NCBI GenBank assembly: GCA_026826555.1
Contig: JAKSZT010054568.1
Location: 9,416,196-9,480,195, forward strand
Direction: 5' to 3'
Length of the DNA stretch: 64,000 nt
From: Tolypeutes matacus
Taxonomy: Eukaryota > Chordata > Mammalia > Cingulata > Chlamyphoridae
In this document: positions 9,831 through 21,800 of the stretch, piece by piece
How positions within the stretch are numbered: the first letter of the stretch is position 1
Layout of the letters: every line of letters begins with the position of its first letter
The notes under the pieces: generated by a model
What the model was told of the DNA's origin: nothing
What the model saw: the letters and a program-made list of their open reading frames with translations, nothing else
The model's database searches: none
Translations under genes and position numbers: made by a program

Positions 9831-12800
9831 TGAGCCCCCCACCGCGTACGGAGACCTAGAGGGAGACGCGGCTTGTCTGAGATGACGCAGAGGGCCTGTG
9901 ACAAAGCTGAGGAGACTTCAGTCCTCCAGCCAGTAACGGCACGCGTCTGAAAGCACAAGCGACGCCCCGGCAGGCACCTGCTGCAGGTGTAGCTCTGCCA
10001 CGCTGGCCGGGACTCTGCAACGTCCCCATCAGTGAGCGGGCGTCTGTGCCCTGGCCTGCCGGGACCCCAGAGCTGCCCTGCGGACCAGGTGTGAGGAGAG
10101 CTGAAAAAAGGCTTGGTACAACAGGATACTAACCTAAGGGCCTCTTGCACTATTTTATCCACAAAATCAGTGTGACACGGGTGATCAGAAAAAACACCTA
10201 GGAAGCATGTGTCTTAGGAAAATTCTCCCTAGGGGTTAGAACACCCAAGTTAGGGGTTTCCTCTCTCCACTGAATCCCTTAATTCTTTGCTCCAAATTGG
10301 CCGTGCAGACCTGGCTAGAATTCTACAATTACGCTGTCTCAGTAATCTGGAACAAGGAAAACTAGAAAGCCTTAACCAAGCACTGTTGGGGACAGGACTC
10401 ATCGAATGGTTGATATATACACATTTATAAATTCATATCTTTAATGATTGTTATCTGCATTACAAAATTTAAAACTCCTTTTTATTGAAAACTGCTTAAT
10501 ATATTGAAAATGTGATTCAAGTTACAGCAGTACAAGTGATATAATTTATTCAACAGATTTTCTAACAAGATGAATACATTCTGAAATTTTCCCTCAACTT
10601 TAAAACGGTTCGCCCCTACGCAAAGCAGTAGGAAACTGCCTTTTTCCTCTGGCCTTTTAGACTAAGGGCACTCGTCAGCTCAAGGCAAGGTGTGAGAGAG
10701 CGCCTGGCCCTGAGTGAGCACACACACCTGCCGTCTGCACCAGGCTCGCCCTGGCTTCCGTGTCAGGACTAGGGCCTCTGCCTTGGTAGCTTGGATGGCC
10801 GTGGCCCTCGGGGCTCGCTCACGGACTTGCATTGCCCTGGAGCTTTATTTACGCTCCTGGTTTCAGAGTCTCCTTCTGTCTCTAACGTGAGAAATAGGCT
10901 GCCTCTGCCTTTTGATCTCCAGGACAAGACGAACGTGACTTCCCCGGGCGCCAGCAGGTGCTCCAGCCACCCGTGTTCTCCACCCCTGCTGGCTCTTGGC
11001 GATCCTCCTCCGAGTTGGAGCATTGTACCCTGAAGCCCTGCCCATACCTGCAACCCGCTTGCACCCTGGATGACAGGTTTGCACAAGAGTGCCACCAGCC
11101 CGTGGGTGTAGACTGCCTGCCTGAGGAGACCGTGCCTCTCCACATGTCTGAATGCTGACTTTGGTGAGCAATTCCCTTTACATATCGCCATCAATGGCAT
11201 CCCCAAATCACACCGCTCATCACTATCTCATTCCTAAGTCCAGTAATTACTGGTTGGCCTATTAAATAGTTGCCATCAGCTGTATTGGGTTAGCTGTTCT
11301 CTCAATAACTCTCTGAGTTAGGTTTGCCAGCAATCTTAGAATTCTTTGCAGTGGTGAGGTGAAGTGTGCTGTGTCCTAAACGCCAGCTGGTCTAATGATT
11401 TGGGTGGGAGAAATGCAGACCCTCCCCGGTGGGCCCCCAGCCCCAGAAGCCTCCACCTTCTCCTTTCCCCGGGGGGCTGCCATGCATCGGCACAGCGGCT
11501 TCCACGCCTTTGCTCAGGTGGTCTCTTGCACCAAGAGGTGTGCCCCGTGTGTCATAGCCCGCGCAGGAACGGCGCTGCACAGGAAAGTGAGATGTGGGCT
11601 AACCCAGAAGTGTTCCCTGATGCATTAGCTGCCTATTTTATGAAACATTTCTCAGTTTGGAGTGGAGGTTTTGGTGTTAGCGGGGCTTGCCCTTCTGCAG
11701 CAATTCAAATGGTCGGTCCGGCTTCCCTGAGGATGCACATTCCCTCTGGGCCTCTTCCCACATACCTTTGGCTTTGACCCAAATGTGCGGTGCTTCCCTG
11801 CCTACAGCCACTCGGGGTCTCCTCCCCATGCTCCCTCCCCTCGGATGCGCTCGCCCCACCCTGTCCCCCGATTGCTCTTCTCCACAAGCACAATCTACCC
11901 ATCCCACGAGTCCACTAAAATGCTCCTTTCTTTCCTCCAGCCTTCCCAGATCTTCATCTGGAAGAATATTTCCCACCTTGATCCCACAGAGCATTCTGTC
12001 TTGGAGATATAAGAATAGGCACATTTTCCAAAAGTACAGGCAAAATACGTGGTAAAACAAAGATCATAGTGATTGGGAAGGAGGTGCAGAAACCTGCCCG
12101 GGAGACTGCTTCAACGTTGAAGAGGTGTGGGGATTCAAATGCAGAGAGGAGAGAGAGAAAGGCGGTGTAGACTCAGCCAAGGGTGCACACAAAGGCCCAG
12201 GGGTCAGGTGGCCTGAAGACCCGAAATGCCAGGAGAATCCATCGTGGTCATCTGGGAAGCACTGTTGGTTCCTGCTGTGAACACGAGGTAGGACGTCAGT
12301 GCCCTGGACCTGGCGTGGTGCTCGGAGTGGACGGCAAGGAGGACTCAGACGCTGTCAGGAGGCCCGGCGCTCGTGCAGCCTCCAGCTCTGTGGGATCTTT
12401 CCATGGCCCTGAGCCCCTTTGACATACCTGCCATTATGCCTGCTGGTGGCAAGGCAGGGACACTTGCAGGAGCACGAGACCTTGCTCATGGGACTTTCTC
12501 CTAGTAACGGGGCCTGTTGTTCTTGACACGGTCAGGAAATGAGCTCTTCAACTCCCGGTAACTGGAACATACCCCGTTAGACCCCAGTAACTTTTAAATG
12601 TTAGCCAATTGGGTGGGGAGTTTTCTAAACTAATCTCATGCTCTCCTGGTCCTATATGGAACATACTATTTCATCTTTTGCTTGGGATCGTCACATCGTA
12701 TACATTGGCACTGGAATGTGACGATGCCCCAAATAGCTGTTCACTTCTCCTTCCTCTTTAGGCTCATTTGTGGGGGAGCTACAAAGAACAAGGGAAAGGG

Positions 12801-13049
12801 CCTTAAAACCCTTCTTTCCACAAAGCCATCCACTTCCACCCACATGGAAGCTCTTTACCCTGGGTTTTTGCATTCTTTAACTGCTTTTATTTTTTTCCTT
12901 TTTTCTTTACTTACAATCATCAAGGTCTAGAATGTCAGCAAGCTCCAGATTACTGTACTCTTGCATTCTTTTCATTGCTTTTTTCCCTTTGTTTTTGTGT
13001 ATGATTTTCAAGTTTTAGAATGTCCACAATGGAATAGTCTTTAAGACTC
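9831..13049. other. Mostly unique sequence; CpG-rich near 9840-10085
   Basis: About 19 CpG occur in roughly 250 bp at 9836-10085, then the sequence becomes AT-rich (10400-10620). 10620-12600 is of mixed composition with overlapping frames on both strands and no recognised product. No RNA gene is seen. Confidence 0.4.
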
Positions 13050-13165
13050 ATTTAGACATGCTACCTCCTCTTATGACTAGTGAAACTGAGGCCCAGGGAA
13101 GGGAAATGACCTGTCCCAAGCTCACATTGCAATGTCGGGGCAGATGCAGGCCAGGGCTGGCTCCC
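13050..13165 (-). mobile_element. MIR SINE fragment (antisense)
   Basis: Contains the reverse of the MIR core hallmark, 'gtgaaactgaggcccaggga', followed by 'cctgtcccaagctcac', equivalent to the reversed 'gtgaccttgggcaag' block. Confidence 0.7.
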
Positions 13166-13410
13166 CTCTGCCGAGCCCCTTGCCCTCTTCCATAGCTCTG
13201 GGCTCCTGCCTTACTTCCAAGGACCAGCCCAAGTGCCCTCTCACCTCTTAAACCTTCCTCCACACCCACGGCCAGAAATGAGGTGCTTGATGACAACTCT
13301 TCATCGCACATCTGCTTCCCACACTAAAATGTGAACTTCTGGAAAGTCCTGTTTATTATCCATTTCACCTTCATGCACAGTGCCTGGGATACAGTGAGTC
13401 AGAAAATGGA
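13166..13410 (+). mobile_element. L2 LINE 3' end
   Basis: The sense 3' end of an L2 element: 'ccaagtgccctctcacctct', then 'aaatgtgaacttctggaaag' (L2 'gagctccttgagggcagg' block) and 'gcacagtgcctgggatacag' near the end. L2 is a CR1-clade LINE with no activity in placental mammals. Confidence 0.7.
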
Positions 13411-15834
13411 GGAACAGTGGGGCTGAAGGAGAGTGAAAGTGTCACAGAAAGAAATTCCAATGGTTGCTATTCCTACTTGGACCAAGTGGTGGGCCTTTGG
13501 ACTGAAAAAAAAAATTGGATTTCCTTGACTGGTTTCTCTTCCTCTGACATTGATCTGGAGTTGTTGAAAAGACTTTTCAGCTCACTACCCATGAGTGATT
13601 CGGGTTTTCCGGGGATCCTCTCCAACCACTAAAGGTGCACTTTGAGGCATGGGGCTGCTTAGTTCCCTCTTGGCTTCTGGGAGAACGATATTGGTGTAGA
13701 GCTGAGCTGAACTCTGAACAGCCAGAGCTAACCATGAATGGAAGCTCTCAGTCTTGGGAAGAAGCGGCCACCCATCTCTGCAAGCTTGAGAGGCAGCTGC
13801 GGAAACCTTGCTCAGGATGTTAGTTTAGCCGTCCCTTGACTTAAGTCCACTTGGGGAAGAACTTGTGCTTTGTTGTGACAGCTCGGAGGAGGGGCTTTGG
13901 CTACCTGGATGTCTGAACTCCCTCCGTGCTGCTGTGAAAGGCGTGAGGGAGTCTGTGGGAATTTTCTAAAAGGCCTTCTGTGGCAGCTGAGGCTGGGCAA
14001 GCCCGGGGCTATGTCAGGGTCTGACCTGCTCCTCCCCTCCCAGGCCCCTTTTCACTGTCATCTTTGGGAGCTGAAAGAACTGGAGCTATAGGAGCTCAAG
14101 GTCAGAAGCTCCTTAAAGGTCGATCCCACCAATTACCCCCACCCTCACCCTACTGACTCCCAAACATGAAGAGGACATTATTTTTCCTGTATCTATGTTT
14201 GTTGCAATGCTACATTTGAAAACCTGTACACACGGGGAATTCGTTTCCTTCAGAAGCAATGCCATCGCTTCCCATTACATATTCTAAAGGATGTACTTGA
14301 ACAGGCACAGAGATAAGAAAGATATGCCTTGGAACCAGGAGGACAGATGCTGGCACCCTGCCCTCCACCACGTGACATGGGAACTGTCAGTTCTGTCTGG
14401 GGCAGTGGAAAGACTTGAGGCTCAGTGGTATCTCGCCTGTGAGGACACTGCAAGTCAGACATGCACAGGCTGTGCTAGCATGTGAGTTTCCCGATTAGTC
14501 TTGCCGACCCTGAGGGCTGTCTGTCTGTCCCTCTCTGCCTCTCTACAGGCATTTTCTTTATGGGCTCTGCAATTATGTGGTAGAATTGGGGATGGATTGG
14601 CAGCAGATAAAACTCTCTACAGTATGTAGAAATACCAGTAACCTTTCAAATTTATATAGTACTTCAAGGTTTAGAAGAGGATTTCACATTTTTCTCTGTC
14701 TTTTCTTTGGTTCTCACAAGGAGCCATGAAGGTCCACCTCTTGGAACTGGGTGCAGCGGTCAGCCGAGGTCATCTGGGGCATCGGTGGCCAGTCAGACCC
14801 CTGAGCAGCACCGAGAGGCGGGTGGGGTGAGGATAACAAAAGGGGCTGAGTTCCAGGCTGGGGGTATTCAAGTGAGGACCTACCCTCAGGGAGGACTAGC
14901 ACCAGGGGAGGGTATTGGGGTGTCTGGATTCAGGGACTGCGAGAGCACCCAGAGTTCATGCGTGCTCACCAGGTGACCAGGCTGGTTTCTAGCATGACCT
15001 GCTTCTAAGCCTCACGGGACGGCAGCCCCGAGGCCCCACGGTATTCCCTGCCCTCTCAAGGTGCTCTCTGAGGCAGGGCAAGATGGGGTCTACAGGTAGA
15101 ACCGTCAGGGCTCCTGGGGAGCCAGAGCCGATGAGCGACCAGGACCCTGGAAAAGAGCAACGGAGAAGCAGCTGGGACCAAGACTAGCAAGGGGGGCGGG
15201 GGCTTGGAATAGGTCAGGGGGGGTGCCTGGGGTGTCCTCACTTACCAGAGGAGATGCCAGTGCAGGTGCTGTTGATCCCAGGACAGAGGCAGTGCCAGCT
15301 GTGGTGGGCTTACTAAGCCTCAGCCCATGGGCAGCAGAGCTGGGGCGCGCGTCCCTGGCCCCTCTTCCTCGTCTCCTGTTCTTCCAGCTGATGGAGGAGA
15401 CCTAAGCAGGCAAGTATCTCAGACCACCTGGGCAAGCATTCCTGCTTGCACAAGCCTGTGCTCCACCCCCTGAAGTCCTGCTCCAGCAAAGCTCTGGGGG
15501 GAGGGAGGAGGCTTGGGGGGGTGTGTTTTGAAGCAGCTCCTTTGGTGATGCTCACAGCCCTGGGTGAGAATCCCAGCCCGAGACTGGATTGTGCCAAGGC
15601 CTCAGCTTGTGCCTTAGGAGAGACCACAAAATACACCAGGCACTTAGTGCAGCTCAGGTACTACGGGGAAAGCAACGTACAGATGCCAAAGTTCTTTTAT
15701 TCAGAGGTGCTCGCAGTTTAACGGAGGCAATAGACACCCGCACAATATTCGAGGTGGTCCCTGACAGAGAAGCTTGTGGGGCTGAGAGCAGGATGGTGGA
15801 AGGAAAAGAAGCCTGATCCAGAGACTGCTCTGGA
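13411..15834. other. Unique or unrecognised sequence
   Basis: No recognised repeat or exon. GC-rich at 14700-15560, with G-runs near 15190-15235. Several 60-107 codon frames overlap on opposite strands and none has a family signature. Confidence 0.4.
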
Positions 15835-16025
15835 TCCCTTATTTTATTACCTGCCAGGCAGAGTGCTTTCGAGTATTTTCACACATAGCATCTCATCTCA
15901 ATCCTCACAGACCCCGTGAAATAGACATGGTGGGGGTTATTGTCACCCATTTTGCAGCTACGAAAACTGAGGCTCAGAGAAATTGAAGTTTCTTGCTGCA
16001 GATGGCACATGACTTGGTGGCCGTG
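15835..16025 (-). mobile_element. MIR SINE (antisense)
   Basis: Reverse-complement MIR: 'tctcatctcaatcctcacag', 'cccattttgcagctacgaaa' and 'actgaggctcagagaaattg' occur in the right order. It lies directly beside a sense MIR, forming an inverted pair. Confidence 0.8.
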
Positions 16026-16029
16026 TCCT

Positions 16030-16215
16030 GGGGTGATTGCCAGTACACTCTGGAGCCAGACTACTTTGCCTTTTACTAGTTGTGTGACCTTGAAAGAAGG
16101 CACTTGACCTCTCTGTGCCTCAGTTTCCTCCTTTGTAAAGTAAGGTTATCAATAGTAGCTTACCTCACGTTTACTGCAAAGACTAAGACTAAATAACTGA
16201 GCATGAAAATTAGAA
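16030..16215 (+). mobile_element. MIR SINE
   Basis: Sense MIR: 'ctctggagccagactacttt', 'actagttgtgtgaccttg', 'cctcagtttcctcctttgta'. This is one of the best-preserved MIR cores in the window and the second arm of the inverted pair with 15835-16025. Confidence 0.9.
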
Positions 16216-16580
16216 TGAGTAAGAGCAAGTGCAAACCTTACAACCCAGCCCAGTTTATGGCCAAAAAGCACCACCAGCATGTAAAGTGTGGCCTGCGACA
16301 CCAGTTAGAACAGGTATGAGGTTTAAACCTTATCCTTGGAGACCAAGAAGCCAGCAGTGTCAGGGATGCAGCACCTTGCCTCCAGCCCCCTGGGACCCGC
16401 GCCGGGCAGGAATGGCCACCCAAGGTCGCCCACCCTCGTCTTACGTTGGTTCTCTGTGCCTCACTGGGAGCAGCTGCAGAGGTGGGGTTCAGGGAACACA
16501 GTAACCTCACCCTTTGGGGTTCGCATCCTATTAGACAGAAAGTCTGTTGCATTCAGGTGCCCATCAACTTCTTCTGAGCC

Positions 16581-16801
16581 TTTTTTTTGAGGTACCGGGG
16601 CCTGGGATTGAACCTGGGACCTTGTATGTGGGAAACCAGTGCTCAACCACTGAGCCACCTTGGCTCCCCTGAGTTGGTTTTTCCATTTGTTTGCTTGTTG
16701 TTGTTTTTGTTTGTTGTTTGTTTGTTTTTAGGAAGAACTGGGAACTGAACCCAGGACTTCCCATGTGGGAAAGCTCAACTGCTTGAGCCACATCCACTCC
16801 C
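16581..16801 (-). mobile_element. DAS-type tRNA-derived SINE (dimeric, antisense)
   Basis: A reverse-complement dimer. It starts with a T8 run (the A-tail), then the reversed short monomer ('ggtaccggggcctgggattg'), a GTTT-rich linker (the reversed AAAC linker), and the reversed left monomer ending 'gagccacatccactccc'. The overall order equals that of the SINE at 8093-8280. No convincing target duplication was found. Frames of 65-77 codons here are SINE-derived. Confidence 0.9.
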
Positions 16802-17934
16802 GAGTCAATTCTAATACAAAGGAGAAGGTTGGAAAGAAAATGAAGACATCTGAGATTTAAGAAATAAAGACAGTAAAGACTTCCAGAGTGACATGTAAGG
16901 AGTTGTCACTCCCATCCTGACAACAGACTGAAAGTCAGTGATGATTCTTGAGCTCCTCGGACAACAGAGGTCACTCCCTGGATGTGGAGGGACAAGCGGA
17001 TCTAGAGCCACTCGGCAACTTTGATTGCTGGAGCTGAGTGTGGACGAGGATGCGATGGGAAACTCCTGGGGGCTACAAACTTGGGGCAGGGGTGGGGAGG
17101 AGAGACCCCACACTTCTGTGGGTTTTACCACCAGGAATCCCACCAGGTTCTCACAGCCGAGAGCCAAGATCCCTGATTCTGGCTCCGGGAGGGGAAAAGG
17201 AACCGTTCTGAGTTGGCCCAGAACTTTCTCCATAGCAACGGCCCATTCTCCAAGGGAAAGGCTTTAGCAGAGCCTTACCGGGCACTTCTCCCATGCCAGT
17301 TGCCTTCTTGTCTCACCTAAGAGACTGGGGAAACTAAGAAAATGCAGCCAGAGACCTGGGAGACTGAAGGATTCAGTACGGAGCCTGGGAGGAACTGACC
17401 GTACCTGCTCCACGGAGCCCAATCTGTCCATTGAGGTTCTAGAATCCCATTCACGTCAAGGCGACCTCAGCCCTCCACAGTTCCAAATCAGACCTCTTTC
17501 CTTCTACCTTGTACACTTCACTGAAGAATGGAATGGCAACTCTAGGCTAGAAAGACCTTTCTGTGAAAAGAAATGCCCCAGGCAAGAGCTCTTCCTCTAG
17601 GGATACCCCTTCCCAGGTGAGCGCTGGGGGGTCTGCTGTGGCCTTGCCTTTCAACCTGCACGCTCAGACATCAGTGAGGGATTCTTCCACAGTCAGGCTG
17701 CGGTGCGGGTAGCTAGCCCGGGATCCAAGCCCTGGAATTACAGGCAAACTTGGAGCCCATGTGCATTTAATGAGGTTATAGCATCCATTATGTTCAGTTA
17801 GATTCCTAGGAGTCTGTTAACCAAAAAAGGCAAAGGTCCACTAAAAAGAAACCCCTTCTTCTTTGGAGTGTGCCTTGGGAAGGGTTTTCATAGAGGAATC
17901 TTTTAGAAATAAAATAACTCTGTCCACTACATCA
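16802..17934. other. Unique sequence, nothing recognised
   Basis: Mixed-composition DNA without recognised repeat or exon. Confidence 0.4.
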
Positions 17935-18330
17935 GAGAACATCTTTCACAAGATGGTATGAAAGCCAGAAACCATGAAGGCAACGACAGATATATTTGAT
18001 TATATAAAATCAGAAATGTCCTCATGGTGTGGCACAAACCATGGCATTCCTCTGCTGATCCTCCACATCAAACAAGGTAGAAACACACATACTAGATGGA
18101 AAGACACTTACAGCATAAGTGGCAGACACAGGGCATTATCAGAATGCATAGAGAATTCTTGTAAACCTATAAGGAAAAAAAACTCATTAAAAATGGATAA
18201 AATAATGGTAAGCAGATTATTCTATAAAGAAAAAATGCAAATGGCAAGTAAATATGAAGTCATTTAACCACACAAATAACTGAAATATAAATAAAGTGGA
18301 TGAATTCATTGTCATCTAAAGCATTAATAA
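17935..18330 (+). mobile_element. L1 LINE fragment (ORF2 C-terminal region)
   Basis: A decayed L1 piece. 'aaaaatggataaaataatgg', 'aaaaaatgcaaatggcaagt' and nearby blocks follow the order at the 3' end of L1 ORF2 (the '...aaaaatgggcaaagg...' and '...atacaaatggcc...' blocks). It is the same orientation as, and just upstream of, the larger L1 and may belong to a separate insertion. Confidence 0.6.
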
Positions 18331-18879
18331 TGTTGTGAAAGACAAGCATAACTGGTGTAGGTAAGTGTCTAAGTCACTGGCTTGCTGCACAGTGGAACAA
18401 CCCAGCTGATGCCAACATCTGCTTTTGACCATGAAGGTTTAACCTGTATGGGAATTGCTCTCCCACCATAAATAGCCAGAAAACCAGACAAATACATGAA
18501 ATAACTGTTTTCAGAGACTGAGAAAAAGGCAAACAGCATTAGCATCCTGAGGAAAGAGACACGATTGAAGTGAGCTCTACAATTGCCCAGCTTCTTGGCT
18601 GGAGGCAGTTTCAAGGACACAGTGCAGACGGAGAATAAAACCCAGTAGTCGCACTGAGTTGAGAACGCTCAGATGACTAGAATTTGCAGGGCAGAACACT
18701 GAAAAGAAGGAAGTTGCAGAGAGAGCTCTGGAGATCTGGAGAGAGATCTTCTCAAATGTTTCACTGTGCATGCATGGAGTAAAACTACATGAGGCAGTTG
18801 AGGAAACCAGAGAACAGCAGAAAGCAAAAGGCTGAGTTCTGGGAACTCACACAGGAGTAATAGTCAACATAGTCTTCTG

Positions 18880-21800
18880 AAAGGTATTACCTTAAAAAAT
18901 GAAATTAAATTAGACCTAGACTAAATGTTATTTTGATCCCTTCCTAACAAAGCTTAAAAACAATCCTAGAGAGGCTCAAACTGATACTAAGTAACTTAAC
19001 TTCATGCTAGAAAAAGTTTAGTGCTAATTAAAGAATTACAGCAACATGCAGAACCCAACAGCATAAAATACACAATGTTGAGCATCCAAGAAAAAATAAA
19101 AAGGCATGAAAAGAAACAGATGACTATGACTCAGGACCAGCAGAAAAAAAAAAAAACAATCAATAGAAAAAGACACCAAAATGGCAGCTACGATGAAGTT
19201 AGTAGACGGTACATTAAAACAGCTATTATAAATATGCTCTAGATGTCAGGAATATAAATAAAAAGACCCAAAAGGAACTTCAAGGGAAGAAAAATACATT
19301 ATCTGATAAGATAATTACCTGATAAGAAAAACACACACCAAATGTCATCAGTAACGCAGAGGAAACCATCAGTGAACTTGAAAACATAGCATTAGAAACC
19401 ATCCAAATGTAAAGGCAGAAAGATAACAAATGAGAAAAACAAAAACAGCATTAGTGACATGTGGAATGATATTAAGTGGTCTAAAATACATGCAAGTGAA
19501 GTCCCAAAAGGAGAAGAGAGACACATGGGGAAGGAAAGAAATGCTTTAAGAAATAAGGGCTGAAATTCTTCCTAATTTGATGAAAAATATAAACACACAG
19601 ACCCAAGAAGCTCAATTAATCTAAGGAGAAGCATAAAGAAAACCATGCAAATCAAATAACAATGAAATTTCTAAATATCAGTGACAAAGAAACCTTTTTA
19701 AAGCAGAGAAAAAAATCTGCTATATAAAGAGTAACAAAAAATTACAGCAGACTTGTTACAGAAACTATGCAAACCAGAGGACAATGGAGCAACATTTTAC
19801 AACTAGTTAAAGGAAAAAACATGTCAATCTAGAAGTCATTACCAAGTTAAGTTAAAAGTAAAGGTGAAATAAAGACAGACAAGAAAAGCTGAAAGAATTC
19901 ATTAGCAGGATATGGACTATTTTTAAAATGTTAAAGAAAGTTCTTTAGGCAGGAGAAAAATCATACCAGATAGAAAATTATAACAGATCCTTTGGATCTA
20001 TACAAAGGAATGAAGAGTGCCAAAAATGGTAAATATGTAGGTAAATATAAAAGATATTTTTCTCTTTTTTTTCACTTTCTTAAGTAAAAACCAAATTAAT
20101 AACAATATATTTGGGGCTTGTAACATTTATAGAATGTATAAGCACAATAGCACAAAGGATTGGAGGGGGAAATGGAAGTAAATGCTGTTAAATTGAAAAT
20201 AAAACAAATTAGAGATAAAATGGAATCCCAAGATATGCAAAGTTAATTTTTAAAAAATTGTTAGAGAGGGAAAAAGGACAAAGAATAGATGAGATAAATA
20301 GGAAATTGATAGAATGCTGACCACATTGAATTACATTAAACATAAATGGTTTAACACATCAATTAAAATGCAGAACTTTTTAGATTGGATGAAAGAGCAG
20401 GACCCAATGAATTCAATGATATACATTCTGTAAGAAACCCACTAAAAATTTGAAGACATAGATAGATTAAAAGTAAAGAATGGAAAAATGTCTACCACAC
20501 AAACACTAATTAATCCATAGAAAAATGAAGTGTCTGTATTGATATCAGACAAAGTATTGTTCAGAACAAAAAAAATAGTATCAGGGAAAAAGAGGGACTT
20601 GCATAAATATAATCAGGTAAAATAATCAGGAGGATATAAAAGTCCTAAGTTTATGTAAAGTTTCCAGATATATTAGGCTATAATTGCTAGAACTGCAACA
20701 ACAAGCAGATAAATCCATATTTGTACTTGGAGATTTCAACACTTCTCTTTCAGTAATTAATAAAACAAATACACAGAAAAAAGCATTAAGGACAGAGTAG
20801 ACCTTTTCCACACTATAAACCACTATACACTGAGATAAAGCAAAACTTAAAATATTTAAATGAATTGAAATCACACATGTGTTTTCTAACCATAGCAGAA
20901 TTAAACTAGAAATCTATAACAGAAAAATATCTAGAAAATTGCCTAAATATTTGGAGATTAAAATTTTAAAAATCTAAATAACCTTTGTTAAAAGAAATTT
21001 CAATAGGAATTAGAATATATTTTGAACTAAATGAAAAAGAAAACACAACACATCAATATTTGATGCAGATAAAGGAGGGCTTAGGAAAGTTTATAGTACT
21101 AAATGCATACATAAGAAAAGAAAAGAAAAATGTCTCAAACCAATGATCTAAGTTTAAACCTTCTGGAAAAAGAAAAAGAAGAGCAAAGTAAGCGAATTAA
21201 GCAGAAGGAAGGAAATAACAATAAGAGCAGAAATCAATGAAATAGGAAATATATAAACAATAGGGAAAATTAATGAAACTAAAAGCTTGTTCTGTGAAAA
21301 TAACAATAAAATTGATGAGTCTAGCCAGACTGATAAAAAGAGAGAGCAAGGAAATACAAATTATCAATATCAGCAATAAAAGAGGGCATACTATAAATCC
21401 TATAGACATTAAACACATAATAAGGGAATATTTTAAACAACTTTACACCAATAAATTTGACAAATTGCATGGAATGGACATGTATGAAACACAGAAACCA
21501 CCAAAGTCATTCTCAAAGAAATAGATAAACAGAATATTCCTGTATCTATTAAGGAAACTCCAGTCTCAGATAGCTTCACTTATGACTTCTATCAAACATT
21601 TAATGAAATAATAACAAGTCAACACAAATTCTTCCAGAAATGAGAAGAAGAGACAAAACTTCCCAACTCTTTGTACAGGGTCAAAATTATCCTGGTTTTA
21701 AAATCAGACAAAAATATTAGAATAAAAGGAAATTATAGATGACATCTACTTGACTAAACATTAGCAAACAGAATCCAGCAGTAAGTAAAAATAACAATAC

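Noticed and set aside
9656..10162. 168-codon minus-strand frame
   Set aside because: Overlaps an ancient repeat and a CpG-rich stretch; no family match.
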